Of a stretch of 37,549 nt of DNA, positions 26,956 to 35,179 are shown in pieces. The stretch is from Holophagaceae bacterium (GTDB lineage: Bacteria; Acidobacteriota; Holophagae; Holophagales; Holophagaceae). The stretch is taken from contig PLUC01000173.1 of NCBI GenBank assembly GCA_003165415.1, forward strand, positions 1 through 37,549, written 5' to 3'. The position numbers were made by a program, and so were the translations under genes. Every line of letters begins with the position of its first letter. The first letter of the stretch is position 1. The notes beneath the pieces are model-generated. The model worked only from the letters and a program-made list of their open reading frames with translations. It was not told the DNA's origin and ran no database searches.

Positions 26956-28260
26956 ATGGCCATTTTCGGGTTCGGGAAGGACAAGAAGGATTCCGGCGCC
27001 ACCTTTGAACAAGTCCTGGCCTATCTGGAGGATGCCCAGCGCACGCGAACTTCCTTCACCCTCATGGGACCCAGGAAGATGGAAGTGGGCGCCACCCTCC
27101 AGGCCCTGGATGAGGGCGAAGGGCTCATCACCTTCCAGACCCAGCAGCCGCTGGTCGCCGAAAAGGGCGCCCGCGCCGAGTTCGTCTTCATCCAGGAAGG
27201 CATGCGCCTGTGGGGGTCCGGCACCATCGCCGACCTGCGCGCCAACCTGGTCCTGGTCGCGCTGCCCGAGACCCTGGAACTGAGGGAGCGCCGGAGCCAG
27301 CCCAGGGCCCGGCTCAACCCCAAGGAAGGCACCACCCTCACTGCCCTCACCGGCCTGTTCGAGGGTGTGGGGATCAACGGCGCGGTGGAGAACCTTTCCG
27401 AGACCGGAGCCCGGATCCGGGTGGAAAAGGCCATGAACCTCAAGGGCGAAAAGCGGCTGCCCCTGGGCAGCGCGCTGGTGCCGCCGGGGCAGTCGTTCAT
27501 GCTGATCAAGCTGAACAAGGCCCCCAAATGCCCCGCGGTCATGGAGCTGACCGGCCGGGCCGTGTTCCTCGACGCTTCCGGAGGCCTGGTCATCGGGATC
27601 GCCTTCGACCCGCTCCGGCCCGATCTCGCCGGGGCCTTGCGCAGCCTTGTGGCCTCCAGGACCACCCCCATCCCCGCAGTGCTGCCGCCCAAGGCCCGGC
27701 GCAAGCCCGAGGCGCTGGTGGAACCCGCCCAGGAAGCCCTCCGCGCACCCGACGCGCCCAGCCCCATTCCGGCGGCGGTCCAGGAACCGGTCCCGGTGGA
27801 GGCCGCCCCGGTTGAGGCCGCCCCGGTGGAAGCGACCCCCGCTCCCCTGTCCCAGGCCCCCAAGGCCGATGCCCTCACCCGGTTGAAGAAGCGGTCCCGG
27901 GCCGTGGTGGCGCTGGCCCCCACCCCCGCCTTCGGCGACATCCTGAAGGACCACCTCCAGGAAGAGGGCTACGGCCGGACGCTGGTGACCCACTCCCAAA
28001 AGGAGTTCATGGATTTCCTGCTGCAGCCCAACCTGGCCCTCCTCTTCATCGACGGGAACCTCAGCACCCTGGACGCCCTGCAGTTCGTCACCCAGCTGCG
28101 CGCCGCGCACCCGGTCCTGCCCCCCATCATCCTGGCGGTGGAGGAGGTCTCCACCGCCATTGCCCTGGCCGCCCGCCGCAATGGCGTCACCCACATCCTG
28201 GTGAAGCCCTATGAGCTGGACGCGGCCTTCTCCGATCTGCTGAACCAGCAGCTGGGCTAG
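26956..28260 (+). CDS. PilZ-type domain plus degenerate receiver protein (copy 2)
   Basis: This 434-residue soluble protein has the same layout as the one at 24477-25712. Residues about 12-105 are a YcgR-like N-domain and about 106-235 a PilZ-type domain, with RxxxR (Arg113/Arg117) and NxSxxG (Asn146, Ser148, Gly151). A Pro/Ala linker (about 240-305) contains VEAAP-VEAAP-VEATP in tandem. A receiver-like domain (about 314-432) follows, with Asp366 in LLFIDGNL and Lys417-Pro418 in ILVKPYE. The N-terminal acidic pair of true receivers is absent (VVALAPT). A GAGGGGAC precedes the ATG. Likely role: a c-di-GMP effector whose output domain docks through a receiver fold; partners unknown. Confidence 0.75.
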   Translation: MAIFGFGKDKKDSGATFEQVLAYLEDAQRTRTSFTLMGPRKMEVGATLQALDEGEGLITFQTQQPLVAEKGARAEFVFIQEGMRLWGSGTIADLRANLVLVALPETLELRERRSQPRARLNPKEGTTLTALTGLFEGVGINGAVENLSETGARIRVEKAMNLKGEKRLPLGSALVPPGQSFMLIKLNKAPKCPAVMELTGRAVFLDASGGLVIGIAFDPLRPDLAGALRSLVASRTTPIPAVLPPKARRKPEALVEPAQEALRAPDAPSPIPAAVQEPVPVEAAPVEAAPVEATPAPLSQAPKADALTRLKKRSRAVVALAPTPAFGDILKDHLQEEGYGRTLVTHSQKEFMDFLLQPNLALLFIDGNLSTLDALQFVTQLRAAHPVLPPIILAVEEVSTAIALAARRNGVTHILVKPYELDAAFSDLLNQQLG

Positions 28261-28278
28261 GGCCGCCCTAGGAGCCTG

Positions 28279-29685
28279 TCAGGCGTTCAGGGCGCGGCCG
28301 TAGACGGCCCGGGCGGCCTCGGGGAAGGCTTCGTTCAGGGTCGGATGCGGGTACATGGTCTGGATCAGCTCGTCCACGGTGAACTCGCCGGCCAGGAGGG
28401 CCAGGCTGGAGGCCACCAGTTCGGTGGCCTTGGGGCCGATGATGTGGATGCCCAGGATCTCGCCGAACTTCTTGTCGGCGACGATCTTGATGAAGCCGTA
28501 CGGCTCGCCGATGATGTTCGCCTTGGCCAGGGGCATGAACGGGAACGTCCCGATCTCCACCTCGTGGCCCTGCTCCCGGGCCTGGGCCTCGGTGAGCCCT
28601 ACGCAGCCCACTTCCGGGTCGCAGTAGGTGCAGCTGGGCACCCGGTCGTAGCGGATGGGATGGGGGTGCGCGTCCTTGCCCAGTTCCGAGGCGGCGTGCT
28701 CGGCGGCCACGATGCCCTCGTCCGAAGCCACATGGGCCAGCATGGGAGTGCGGACGATGTCGCCGATGGCATACAGGCCCGGCTCGGCGGTGCGCAGGAA
28801 CCCGTCGATGCCCACGAAACCCCGGTCCACCATGGCCTGGGTGGCCTCCAGCCCGACCCCGGCGGTGACCGGCCCGCGGCCGACGGCCACCAGCAAATGG
28901 GAGCATTCCACCACGCCCGGCTTGTCCCCTTCCAGGGTGCAGACCACCTTGTCCTCGAAGCGCTCGATGGAGGTGATCCTGGTCTTCACCCGGATGTCCA
29001 TCTTGTGCTGCTTGGCCAGGATCTTGGCCAGTTCCTCGCCCATGGCGGCGTCCTCGATGGGCAGCAGCCGGTCCATGAGCTCCACCAGGGTCACCTTGGA
29101 ACCGAGGCGGGCGAATACCGAGGCGAACTCCACCCCGATGGCGCCGCCGCCCAGGATCACCAGGTGGCTGGGCAGCGCGGCCAGGTCCAGGATGTGGTCG
29201 CTGTTCAGCACCCGCACCCCATCGGTCTCCATGCCGGGCATCTCCCTGGGCACGGACCCGGTGGCCAGGATGATCTTCCTGGCTTCATGGACCTCGCCCT
29301 CCACTTCGACCTTCCCGCCGCCCAGCAGCTTGCCGCTGCCCTTGAGCACGGTGACCTTGTTCTTCTTCATGAGGAACTCGACGCCCTTGCCGTTCTTCAG
29401 GACGATGCGGTTCTTGCGCTTGACGATGGCCGCCAGGTCGGCGCGCATCTGCGAGATGTCCACCCCGGCGATGCCGAACTCCGCCAGGTCGGGCATGTGC
29501 CCCAGGCGGTGCGCCGTCTCCAGCCAGGTCTTGGCCGGAATGCAGCCGCGGCGCAGACAGGTGCCGCCCAGCCCGGCCGGGTCCTTCTCCACGATCGCCG
29601 TGGCCAGGCCCAGCTGGGCGCCCCGGATGGCCGCGATATAGCCGCCCGGGCCGGAACCGATGACGATGAGATCGAATTGAGCCAT
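28279..29685 (-). CDS. lpdA: Dihydrolipoyl dehydrogenase
   Basis: This 468-residue flavoprotein disulfide reductase (E3) reoxidises lipoyl groups of 2-oxo-acid dehydrogenase complexes or the glycine cleavage system with NAD. It has the FAD Rossmann GSGPGGYIAAIRGAQLG, and redox cysteines Cys43/Cys48 in GGTCLRRGCIPAK. The NAD Rossmann is ILGGGAIGVEFASVF, the second FAD motif is LYAIGDI, and the C-terminal His-Glu dyad lies in HPHPTLNEAF. RR replaces the common NV between the active-site cysteines. The start at 29685 has AGGAG seven bases upstream, which rules out an upstream extension. No E1/E2 gene is adjacent. It is convergent with the PilZ gene with an 18-base gap. Confidence 0.95.
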   Translation of the reverse strand: MAQFDLIVIGSGPGGYIAAIRGAQLGLATAIVEKDPAGLGGTCLRRGCIPAKTWLETAHRLGHMPDLAEFGIAGVDISQMRADLAAIVKRKNRIVLKNGKGVEFLMKKNKVTVLKGSGKLLGGGKVEVEGEVHEARKIILATGSVPREMPGMETDGVRVLNSDHILDLAALPSHLVILGGGAIGVEFASVFARLGSKVTLVELMDRLLPIEDAAMGEELAKILAKQHKMDIRVKTRITSIERFEDKVVCTLEGDKPGVVECSHLLVAVGRGPVTAGVGLEATQAMVDRGFVGIDGFLRTAEPGLYAIGDIVRTPMLAHVASDEGIVAAEHAASELGKDAHPHPIRYDRVPSCTYCDPEVGCVGLTEAQAREQGHEVEIGTFPFMPLAKANIIGEPYGFIKIVADKKFGEILGIHIIGPKATELVASSLALLAGEFTVDELIQTMYPHPTLNEAFPEAARAVYGRALNA

Positions 29686-29790
29686 TTCACCACTCCTGGA
29701 AGGGCCAGCCGCGGCCCGTCGCATCAGCTCCCATGTTCCCATCAGGACCCGCGTCTGGCCAGTTCTGTTCACGCCGGCTGGCGGATCCGG

Positions 29791-30372
29791 TCAGGGCGCG
29801 GGCAGCAGCTCCGCGGTCTTGATCCGCACGGGGTATTCCGGCACATTGGGCATCCCGTGGTACCACAACGTATGCACCTTCTCGATCTGGTCCACCACCG
29901 CCATGCCCGAGACCACCCGGCCGAAGACGCAGTACCCATACTCCTGCGGGTTCCCGGCCTGGGGATCCAGGCCCGGGTTGTCGACGGTGTTGATGAAGAA
30001 CTGGGCGGTGGCGCTCTGGGGGTTGTCGGTGCGGGCCATGGCCACGGCGCCGCGGGTGTTCTTGAGCCCCGCCGCGAAGGTCGTCCTCGATTCATTGAAG
30101 ACGGCCTCATGGACCGGCTTTTCCGTGAGGTCCTTCAGCATCCCGCCGCCCTGCACCATGAAGCCCTTGATCACCCGGTGGAAGATGGTGTCGCTGTAGA
30201 ATCCCTCCTGCACGTAGCGCAGGAAATTGGCGACGGTCTTCGGCGCCAGGTCCGGCTCCAGCTCCACCACGAAAGGGCCGTAGCTGGTGTCGATCTTGAC
30301 CTTGGGTTTGGCGGTTTGGGCCGCGGCCGGAATGGCCAGGCAAAGGACAGCTGCCAGCAGGAATGCTTTCAT
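29791..30372 (-). CDS. Exported peptidyl-prolyl cis-trans isomerase, cyclophilin type
   Basis: This 193-residue cyclophilin has a signal peptide (MKAFLLAAVLCLAIPAAAQ), so it acts on proline bonds in the periplasm. The catalytic core is clear: FHRVIKGFMVQGG, SATAQFFINT and YCVFGRVVSGMAVVD. Its size and the short N-terminal strand KVKIDTSYGPFVVEL match bacterial PpiA. It is divergent from the prepilin peptidase gene with 44 bases between them. The downstream lpdA has its own RBS, 105 bases further on, and need not be co-transcribed. Confidence 0.92.
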   Translation of the reverse strand: MKAFLLAAVLCLAIPAAAQTAKPKVKIDTSYGPFVVELEPDLAPKTVANFLRYVQEGFYSDTIFHRVIKGFMVQGGGMLKDLTEKPVHEAVFNESRTTFAAGLKNTRGAVAMARTDNPQSATAQFFINTVDNPGLDPQAGNPQEYGYCVFGRVVSGMAVVDQIEKVHTLWYHGMPNVPEYPVRIKTAELLPAP

Positions 30373-30416
30373 GGGGTGCTCCGTCCTAGATTGTACAGGT
30401 CCGGTATGCTTTCTCC

Positions 30417-31331
30417 ATGCCCACCTTTGATTTTCCCACCTGGCTCCTATCCCTGTTCCTGGCCCCGTTCGGGCTCATCCTGGGTTCCTTCGCCAACGTG
30501 CTGATCCACCGCCTGCCCCAGGAGGCCCCGGCCGACCGCGACGTGGTCGCCAAGCCCAGCCACTGTCCGGGCTGCAAGGCCCGGATCCGGCCCTGGCACA
30601 ACATCCCCCTGGTGAGCTGGCTGTGGCTGCGGGGCCGGTGCGCGGCCTGCGGCTGGCGCATCCCGGTGCGCTATCCCCTGGTGGAGCTGCTGGGGGGGCT
30701 GCTGCTGGCCGGATCGGTATGGATCTTCCCCTTCGGCACCCTGATCTGGGCCAAGGGGATCATCTGCGGCTACGCGCTCATGGTCCTGTTCTTCACCGAC
30801 CTCACCGCCTTCATCCTGCCGGACGTGGTGCAGTTCCCGCTCATGGCGCTGGGCGTGCTGTTCACCCTGCCCCAGCTCATCTGGCCCCTGCACCTGACCT
30901 CCGTCTGGGCCCCCGGCCCGGCCCTGCTGCGGGTGGAGACCTTCGCCAACGGCCTGCAGCCGGCCCCGGCCTGGTCCCTCCTGGACCAGCCGGTGTCCTG
31001 GCTGTCCAGCCTGCTGGGCCTCGGCCTGGGCTACGGCCTGCCGGCGGGGCTGAACCTGGTCTACCGCTGGATCCGCAAGTCCGACGGCATCGGCATGGGC
31101 GATTTCAAGATGCTGGCCTGGCTCGGCGCCTTCTGGGGCTGGGGCCCCATGCTCGGGATCCTGTTCGGCGGATCCCTGCTGGGCAGCGCCGTGGGCCTGC
31201 CCCTGCTCATCACCCGCAAGGCCGGGGGCCAAACCATGCTCCCGTTCGGCTGCGCCCTGGCCCTGTCCACTCCGGTGGTGGTGTTCTACGGGCCGGCCAT
31301 CTGGATCGCCTACATGGGGATGATGCGGTAA
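30417..31331 (+). CDS. pilD: Type IV prepilin peptidase / N-methyltransferase
   Basis: This 304-residue polytopic membrane protease cleaves prepilin leaders and methylates the new N-terminus. The N-terminal methyltransferase domain has the family segment GLILGSFANVLIHRLP and four zinc cysteines (Cys50/Cys53 in CPGC, Cys75/Cys78 in CAAC). The protease aspartates are Asp128 (FFTDLTAFILPD) and Asp229 (GIGMGDFKML). About eight TM segments are visible. The ATG follows a TATGCT by six bases and has no RBS, so the leader may be very short. Its substrate candidates include the pseudopilin at 23470. It stands apart from pilus assembly genes. Confidence 0.93.
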   Translation: MPTFDFPTWLLSLFLAPFGLILGSFANVLIHRLPQEAPADRDVVAKPSHCPGCKARIRPWHNIPLVSWLWLRGRCAACGWRIPVRYPLVELLGGLLLAGSVWIFPFGTLIWAKGIICGYALMVLFFTDLTAFILPDVVQFPLMALGVLFTLPQLIWPLHLTSVWAPGPALLRVETFANGLQPAPAWSLLDQPVSWLSSLLGLGLGYGLPAGLNLVYRWIRKSDGIGMGDFKMLAWLGAFWGWGPMLGILFGGSLLGSAVGLPLLITRKAGGQTMLPFGCALALSTPVVVFYGPAIWIAYMGMMR

Positions 31332-31509
31332 GGCCGGGGAGGGCGCGGCCGATGCGGGAGAAGTTTGTGGATTGGTCGAGCATGAGGAAATCCTCGAACA
31401 AGGACCATTCCACGAGTCATACCTCCAGCGCATGGGGCAATAGAATATTGGCATTGGATCCAGAAAAGCGGCCTAATTCACTATAGGGGAATTCCTGGGA
31501 GAGCCTGCC
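31332..31509 (+). promoter_or_regulatory. Upstream region of the tartrate dehydratase gene
   Basis: This 178-base gap is AT-richer than its neighbours. It contains a palindrome GAGGA-AA-TCCTC (31384-31395), a TTGGCA (31448-31453) and, about 20 bases on, TAATTC/TATAGG elements, which together suggest a promoter but without ideal spacing. GGGAGAG at about 31497-31503 is the RBS for the GTG start at 31510. No open frame of note is present. Confidence 0.4.
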
Positions 31510-32676
31510 GTGCACATCACCGACGTCCGAGAGCGAACCTTTTCCATCGCTTCACCTATCTCCAACGCCTACATTGATTTTCGGAAGATGACCTGTTCCG
31601 TGGTTGCCGTGGTCACCGATGTCATCCGGGACGGTCAGCCGGTTGTTGGCTTTGGCTTCAATTCCAACGGCCGGTACGCCGCCGGCGGGATTCTGCGAGA
31701 CCGCATCCTGCCCCGCATCCTGGAGGCCGACCCCGATTCCCTCCTGGATGACGCCAAAGGCAACCTGGACCCGTTCAAGATCTGGGCCACCATGATGATG
31801 AACGAGAAGCCCGGGGGCCACGGCGAGCGTTCCGTGGCGGTGGGGACCGTGGACATGGCGGTGTGGGACGCCCTTGCCAAGATCGAGGAGAAGCCCCTCT
31901 ACCGTCTCCTGGCGGACCGCTATAGCGGCGGCGTGGCCGATGACAAGGTCTGGATCTACGCCGCGGGCGGCTATTATTACCCCGGCAAGGACCACTCCGC
32001 CCTCCAGGCCGAAATGAAGAGCTACCTGGACCGGGGCTACACCGTGGTGAAGATGAAGATCGGCGGCGCCCCGCTGGCCGAGGATCTCAGCCGCATCGAG
32101 GCCGTGCTGAAGATCGTTGGCGAAGGGAAGAACCTGGCCGTGGACGCCAACGGCCGCTTCGACCTGCTCACCGGCATTGCCTACGCCAAGGCGCTGACGC
32201 CCTACGGGCTCCATTGGTACGAGGAGATCGGCGACCCCCTGGACTACTCCCTGCAGGCTGAGATGGCCAAACACTATGAGGGTCCCATGGCCACGGGCGA
32301 GAACCTCTTCTCCCACCAGGACGCCCGGAACCTGATCCGCTACGGAGGCATGCGCCCGGACCGGGATATCCTGCAGTTCGACTGCGCCCTGTCGTACGGC
32401 CTGGTGGAGTATCTGCGGACCCTTGAGATGCTCAAGGAGAACAGCTGGTCCCGGCGGCGCGTGGTGCCCCACGGCGGCCACCAGATGTCCCTCAACATGG
32501 CGGCCGGACTGCACTTGGGTGGCAACGAGTCCTATCCGGACGTGTTCAAGCCCTTCTGCGGGTTTGCCGATGGCATCAGGGTGGAGAACGGCTACGTGGG
32601 TCTGCCCAACCTCCCGGGGATCGGGTTCGAGGGCAAGTCCGAACTCTTCCCGGTCATGCGCTCTGTCCTCGACTAG
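31510..32676 (+). CDS. tarD: D-tartrate dehydratase-like enolase-superfamily enzyme
   Basis: This 388-residue enolase-superfamily dehydratase aligns by motif with D-tartrate dehydratase of Bradyrhizobium, which converts D-tartrate to oxaloacetate. The acid/base lysines are in VKMKIGG (Lys181/Lys183). Metal ligands are Asp212 (AVDANGRF), Glu238 (HWYEEIGDP) and Glu264 (ATGENLFS), and the catalytic His is His321 (VVPHGGHQ). As far as I recall the characterised enzyme's residues (184, 213, 239, 265, 322), all are offset by one. The start is GTG 31510 behind GGGAG. A DASS-family carboxylate transporter follows 18 bases downstream, supporting a role in uptake and use of a hydroxy-dicarboxylate. A different sugar-acid substrate is possible. 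Confidence 0.8.
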   Translation: MHITDVRERTFSIASPISNAYIDFRKMTCSVVAVVTDVIRDGQPVVGFGFNSNGRYAAGGILRDRILPRILEADPDSLLDDAKGNLDPFKIWATMMMNEKPGGHGERSVAVGTVDMAVWDALAKIEEKPLYRLLADRYSGGVADDKVWIYAAGGYYYPGKDHSALQAEMKSYLDRGYTVVKMKIGGAPLAEDLSRIEAVLKIVGEGKNLAVDANGRFDLLTGIAYAKALTPYGLHWYEEIGDPLDYSLQAEMAKHYEGPMATGENLFSHQDARNLIRYGGMRPDRDILQFDCALSYGLVEYLRTLEMLKENSWSRRRVVPHGGHQMSLNMAAGLHLGGNESYPDVFKPFCGFADGIRVENGYVGLPNLPGIGFEGKSELFPVMRSVLD

Positions 32677-32694
32677 CCCGACCAGGAGCCTACC

Positions 32695-34266
32695 ATGAGC
32701 CAAGCCGAAGCCAGTTGGCAGGGCGCCAAGCCCCTGAAGGCCCTGTTCACCTTCATCCTGGGAGCGTCGTTGTTCTTCGGCCTCCCGGCCTTCGTGCCGG
32801 CACCCAGCGCCAGAACCTTCTGGGGCCAGGCCGGGGCGCCGAAGGCGGCCGCCAAGGCGGCGCCCGAAGTCAAGGCGCCCGTTCCGGACGCGCAGGTCCA
32901 GGCCAAGGCCGATGCCGCCGAGACCAGGCGCCAAGCGGACTGGAAGAACGGCCTCCACCTCTTCGCCATCTTCGTCACGACCATCGTGGGAATCATCCTC
33001 GCGCCGCTGCCCATGGGTGCCGTGGCCATGATCGGCATCGGCGTGACGGCGGTGTCAGGCACGCTGAGCATCGGGGATTCCCTGAGCGGCTTCGGGGACG
33101 TGGTGATCTGGCTCATCGTCCTGGCCTTCATGATCTCCCGGGGCTTCATCAAGACCGGCCTGGGCGCGCGCATCGCCTACAACTTCATGAAGCTCCTGGG
33201 CCGGAACACCCTGGGCCTCAGCTACGGCCTGGCGGCCACGGACCTGGTGCTGGCCCCCGCCATTCCCAGCAACGCCGCGCGGGCCGGGGGCATCGTCATG
33301 CCCATCATGGCCAGCCTGGCCCGAGCCTATGGAAGCAATCCCGGGGACGGCACCGAGAAGAAGATCGGCTCCTTCCTCACTCTCGCCGCCTACCAGGCCG
33401 ACATCATCACCAGCGCCATGTTCCTCACGGCCATGGCTGCCAACCCCCTGGCCCAGAAGCTGGCCGGGGACCTGCACGTGACCATCACCTGGACGGGCTG
33501 GATGGTGGCAGCCATCGTGCCCGGCATCATCTCCCTTCTGCTGATCCCCTACCTCATCTACAAGGTGCATCCCCCCGAGATCAAGGAGACCCCCGGCGCC
33601 GTGGAGATCGCCAGGACCAAGTTGGCGGAATTTGGCCCCATGAAGGCCTCCGAGTGGATGATGCTCGGGGTCTTCGTGATCCTGCTGGTGCTGTGGATCT
33701 TCTCCAACCAGTTGGGGGGCCTCAACGCCACCACCGCCGCCCTGGTGGGCTTGACCTTCCTGCTTTGCCTGGGCGTCCTCACCTGGGAGGACGTGAAGAA
33801 GGAGACCGCGGCCTGGGACACCCTTGTGTGGTTCGCAGCCCTGGTGATGATGGCCGGGTTCCTGAACAAGCTGGGCATGGTCCCCTGGTTCAGCAAGAGC
33901 ATCGGGGACATGATGGCCGGCCATGGCTGGATCTTCGCGTTCCTCGTGCTGAGCCTCGTGTATTTCTATAGCCACTATTTTTTCGCCAGCAACACCGCCC
34001 ACGTGGCCTCAATGTACGGCGCTTTCCTGGGCGTGGCCGTGGCCCTGGGCGCCCCCCCGGTGCTGGCGGCCCTGGTGCTGGCGTACTTCAGCAACCTTTT
34101 CGCCAGCATGACCCACTACGGCTGCGGGCCTGCCCCCGTGCTGTTCGGCACGGGCTACGTGGCGGTGGGGACCTGGTGGCGGATCGGGCTCCTGGTGAGC
34201 GTGGTCAACATTGTCATCTGGGTGGGCATCGGGGGCATGTGGTGGAGGGTGCTCGGGCTGTGGTAA
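32695..34266 (+). CDS. DASS-family dicarboxylate/tartrate transporter
   Basis: This 523-residue inner-membrane protein is of the divalent anion:sodium symporter family (CitT/TtdT group). It has about 12 TM segments and the two SNT-type substrate/ion motifs, IPSNAARAGGI and FASNTAHVASM. The N-terminal pattern (hydrophobic helix, then VPAP, then HLFAIFVTTIVGIILAPLP) follows E. coli CitT/TtdT. However, an Ala/Lys-rich insert of about 40 residues (about 42-82) separates the first two helices. AGGAG lies six bases before the ATG. It is co-oriented with and 18 bases from the tartrate dehydratase gene, so it probably imports tartrate, perhaps in exchange for another dicarboxylate. Confidence 0.85.
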   Translation: MSQAEASWQGAKPLKALFTFILGASLFFGLPAFVPAPSARTFWGQAGAPKAAAKAAPEVKAPVPDAQVQAKADAAETRRQADWKNGLHLFAIFVTTIVGIILAPLPMGAVAMIGIGVTAVSGTLSIGDSLSGFGDVVIWLIVLAFMISRGFIKTGLGARIAYNFMKLLGRNTLGLSYGLAATDLVLAPAIPSNAARAGGIVMPIMASLARAYGSNPGDGTEKKIGSFLTLAAYQADIITSAMFLTAMAANPLAQKLAGDLHVTITWTGWMVAAIVPGIISLLLIPYLIYKVHPPEIKETPGAVEIARTKLAEFGPMKASEWMMLGVFVILLVLWIFSNQLGGLNATTAALVGLTFLLCLGVLTWEDVKKETAAWDTLVWFAALVMMAGFLNKLGMVPWFSKSIGDMMAGHGWIFAFLVLSLVYFYSHYFFASNTAHVASMYGAFLGVAVALGAPPVLAALVLAYFSNLFASMTHYGCGPAPVLFGTGYVAVGTWWRIGLLVSVVNIVIWVGIGGMWWRVLGLW

Positions 34267-34267
34267 C

Positions 34268-34293
34268 GGTGCGCTCGAGGGGGAGCCCGCACC
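34268..34293. terminator. Possible hairpin between convergent dassT and ruvX
   Basis: GGTGCG (34268-34273) pairs with CGCACC (34288-34293), with an inner CTC/GAG extension across a bulge. It lies in the 32-base gap between convergent genes and could serve both, but lacks a T-run on either side. Confidence 0.3.
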
Positions 34294-34298
34294 TGACA

Positions 34299-34721
34299 CT
34301 AGCCGGACCTGCGGGTCTCGATCAGGTCCTGGAGCATGACGGCGGCCGCCGCCGCGTCCAGGCGGGCCTTGCGGTCCTTGGCCTTCACCCCCCTCGCGGC
34401 CAGGAGGCGGTCCGCCTCCACGCTGGTGAGGCGCTCGTCCCAGAACACCAGGGGCAGGCCAGTGAGGGCCGCCAGCGCCTCGCCGAAACTCCGGGCCAGG
34501 GGCGCGGTGGCGCTCTCGGCGCCGTCCTTGTGCCGGGGCAGGCCCACCAGGAGGGCCTGGACCCCCTCTTCCCGGGCCAGCCGGGCCAGGCGCGCCAGGG
34601 TGGCGTCGCCCTGGCTGGGCCAGACCGCGAAGGGGGTCGCCAGGATCTCCAGCTCGTCGGAAAAGGCGATACCGATGTTCTTGGTTCCGTGGTCCAGGGC
34701 CATCCAGCGCATAGGCACCAT
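34299..34721 (-). CDS. ruvX: Putative pre-16S rRNA nuclease / Holliday junction resolvase YqgF
   Basis: This 140-residue RNase H-fold protein belongs to the YqgF/RuvX family, implicated in 5' maturation of 16S rRNA and in Holliday junction resolution. Signature segments are MALDHGTKNIGIAFSDE (catalytic Asp10), LLVGLPRHKDG, FWDERLTS and the C-terminal LDAAAAAVMLQDLIE with its catalytic Asp. A second ATG at 34712 may be the true start. It is convergent with the DASS gene and, as in many genomes, close to alaS, though a peptidase remnant now lies between. Confidence 0.92.
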   Translation of the reverse strand: MVPMRWMALDHGTKNIGIAFSDELEILATPFAVWPSQGDATLARLARLAREEGVQALLVGLPRHKDGAESATAPLARSFGEALAALTGLPLVFWDERLTSVEADRLLAARGVKAKDRKARLDAAAAAVMLQDLIETRRSG

Positions 34722-34757
34722 GTTACGACAGCCCGGGACCGCGGCGGGGCTCTGTTC

Positions 34758-35139
34758 CTACCGGGGTGCGGCCAGAGCGTTGACCAGGGCCTTGGCATCC
34801 AGGCTGCCCAGGCCCGTGGCGAGGTCGTAGCCGGGGCCGCAGGCATAGCCGGGGGTGCCGGGCACGTCGCTGCGGCCCTGGACGATGTCGTGGAACACCT
34901 TGGCGCCCCCGCTGCCGTACTGGGCGCTGCCCAGGCGGTAGAGGGCGGGACAGAGGTTGCCCTGGCGCTGTCCGGTGTGCTGGACCGCCAGGGCCACGAT
35001 CCCGGCGAAGGCGGGGGCGGCGCAGGAGGTTGCCGCTCTCGTTCCAGGCCGCTTCCGGGATGTAGCTCTTGGCCGAGGCGCCGCCCTTGTGGTCCCAGAA
35101 ATTCCAGGTGCGGCTGGAAAAAAGATAGAACAGCGACAT
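34758..35139 (-). pseudogene. Remnant of an S53 (sedolisin-type) serine peptidase gene
   Basis: Two pieces of one S53 peptidase are visible in different frames. The upstream piece (about 35139-35035) reads WDHKGGASAKSYIPEAAWNES, except for its last residues; the downstream piece (about 35031-34761) reads ATSCAAPAFAGIVALAVQ and ends CGPGYDLATGLGSLDAKALV. In intact S53 enzymes these blocks are separated by a substantial segment, and the catalytic serine is in the GTS block. Here the joint at about 35030-35036 marks an internal deletion with a frame change. The pro-domain and catalytic Glu/Asp part are absent, because alaS begins 41 bases upstream. The gene is dead. The remaining open frames running past it are shadows. 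Confidence 0.7.
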
Positions 35140-35179
35140 CCTATCACGGTAAAAGACCAGCGCAAGCCCTCGCCGAAAA

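Noticed and set aside
28345-30504. Open frame of 719 codons antisense to lpdA and the cyclophilin
   Set aside because: Mirror of two clear genes with His/Gly/Leu bias and no recognisable domain.
31448-31470. Sigma-54 promoter at TTGGCA
   Set aside because: The GC element expected at -12 with proper spacing is missing.
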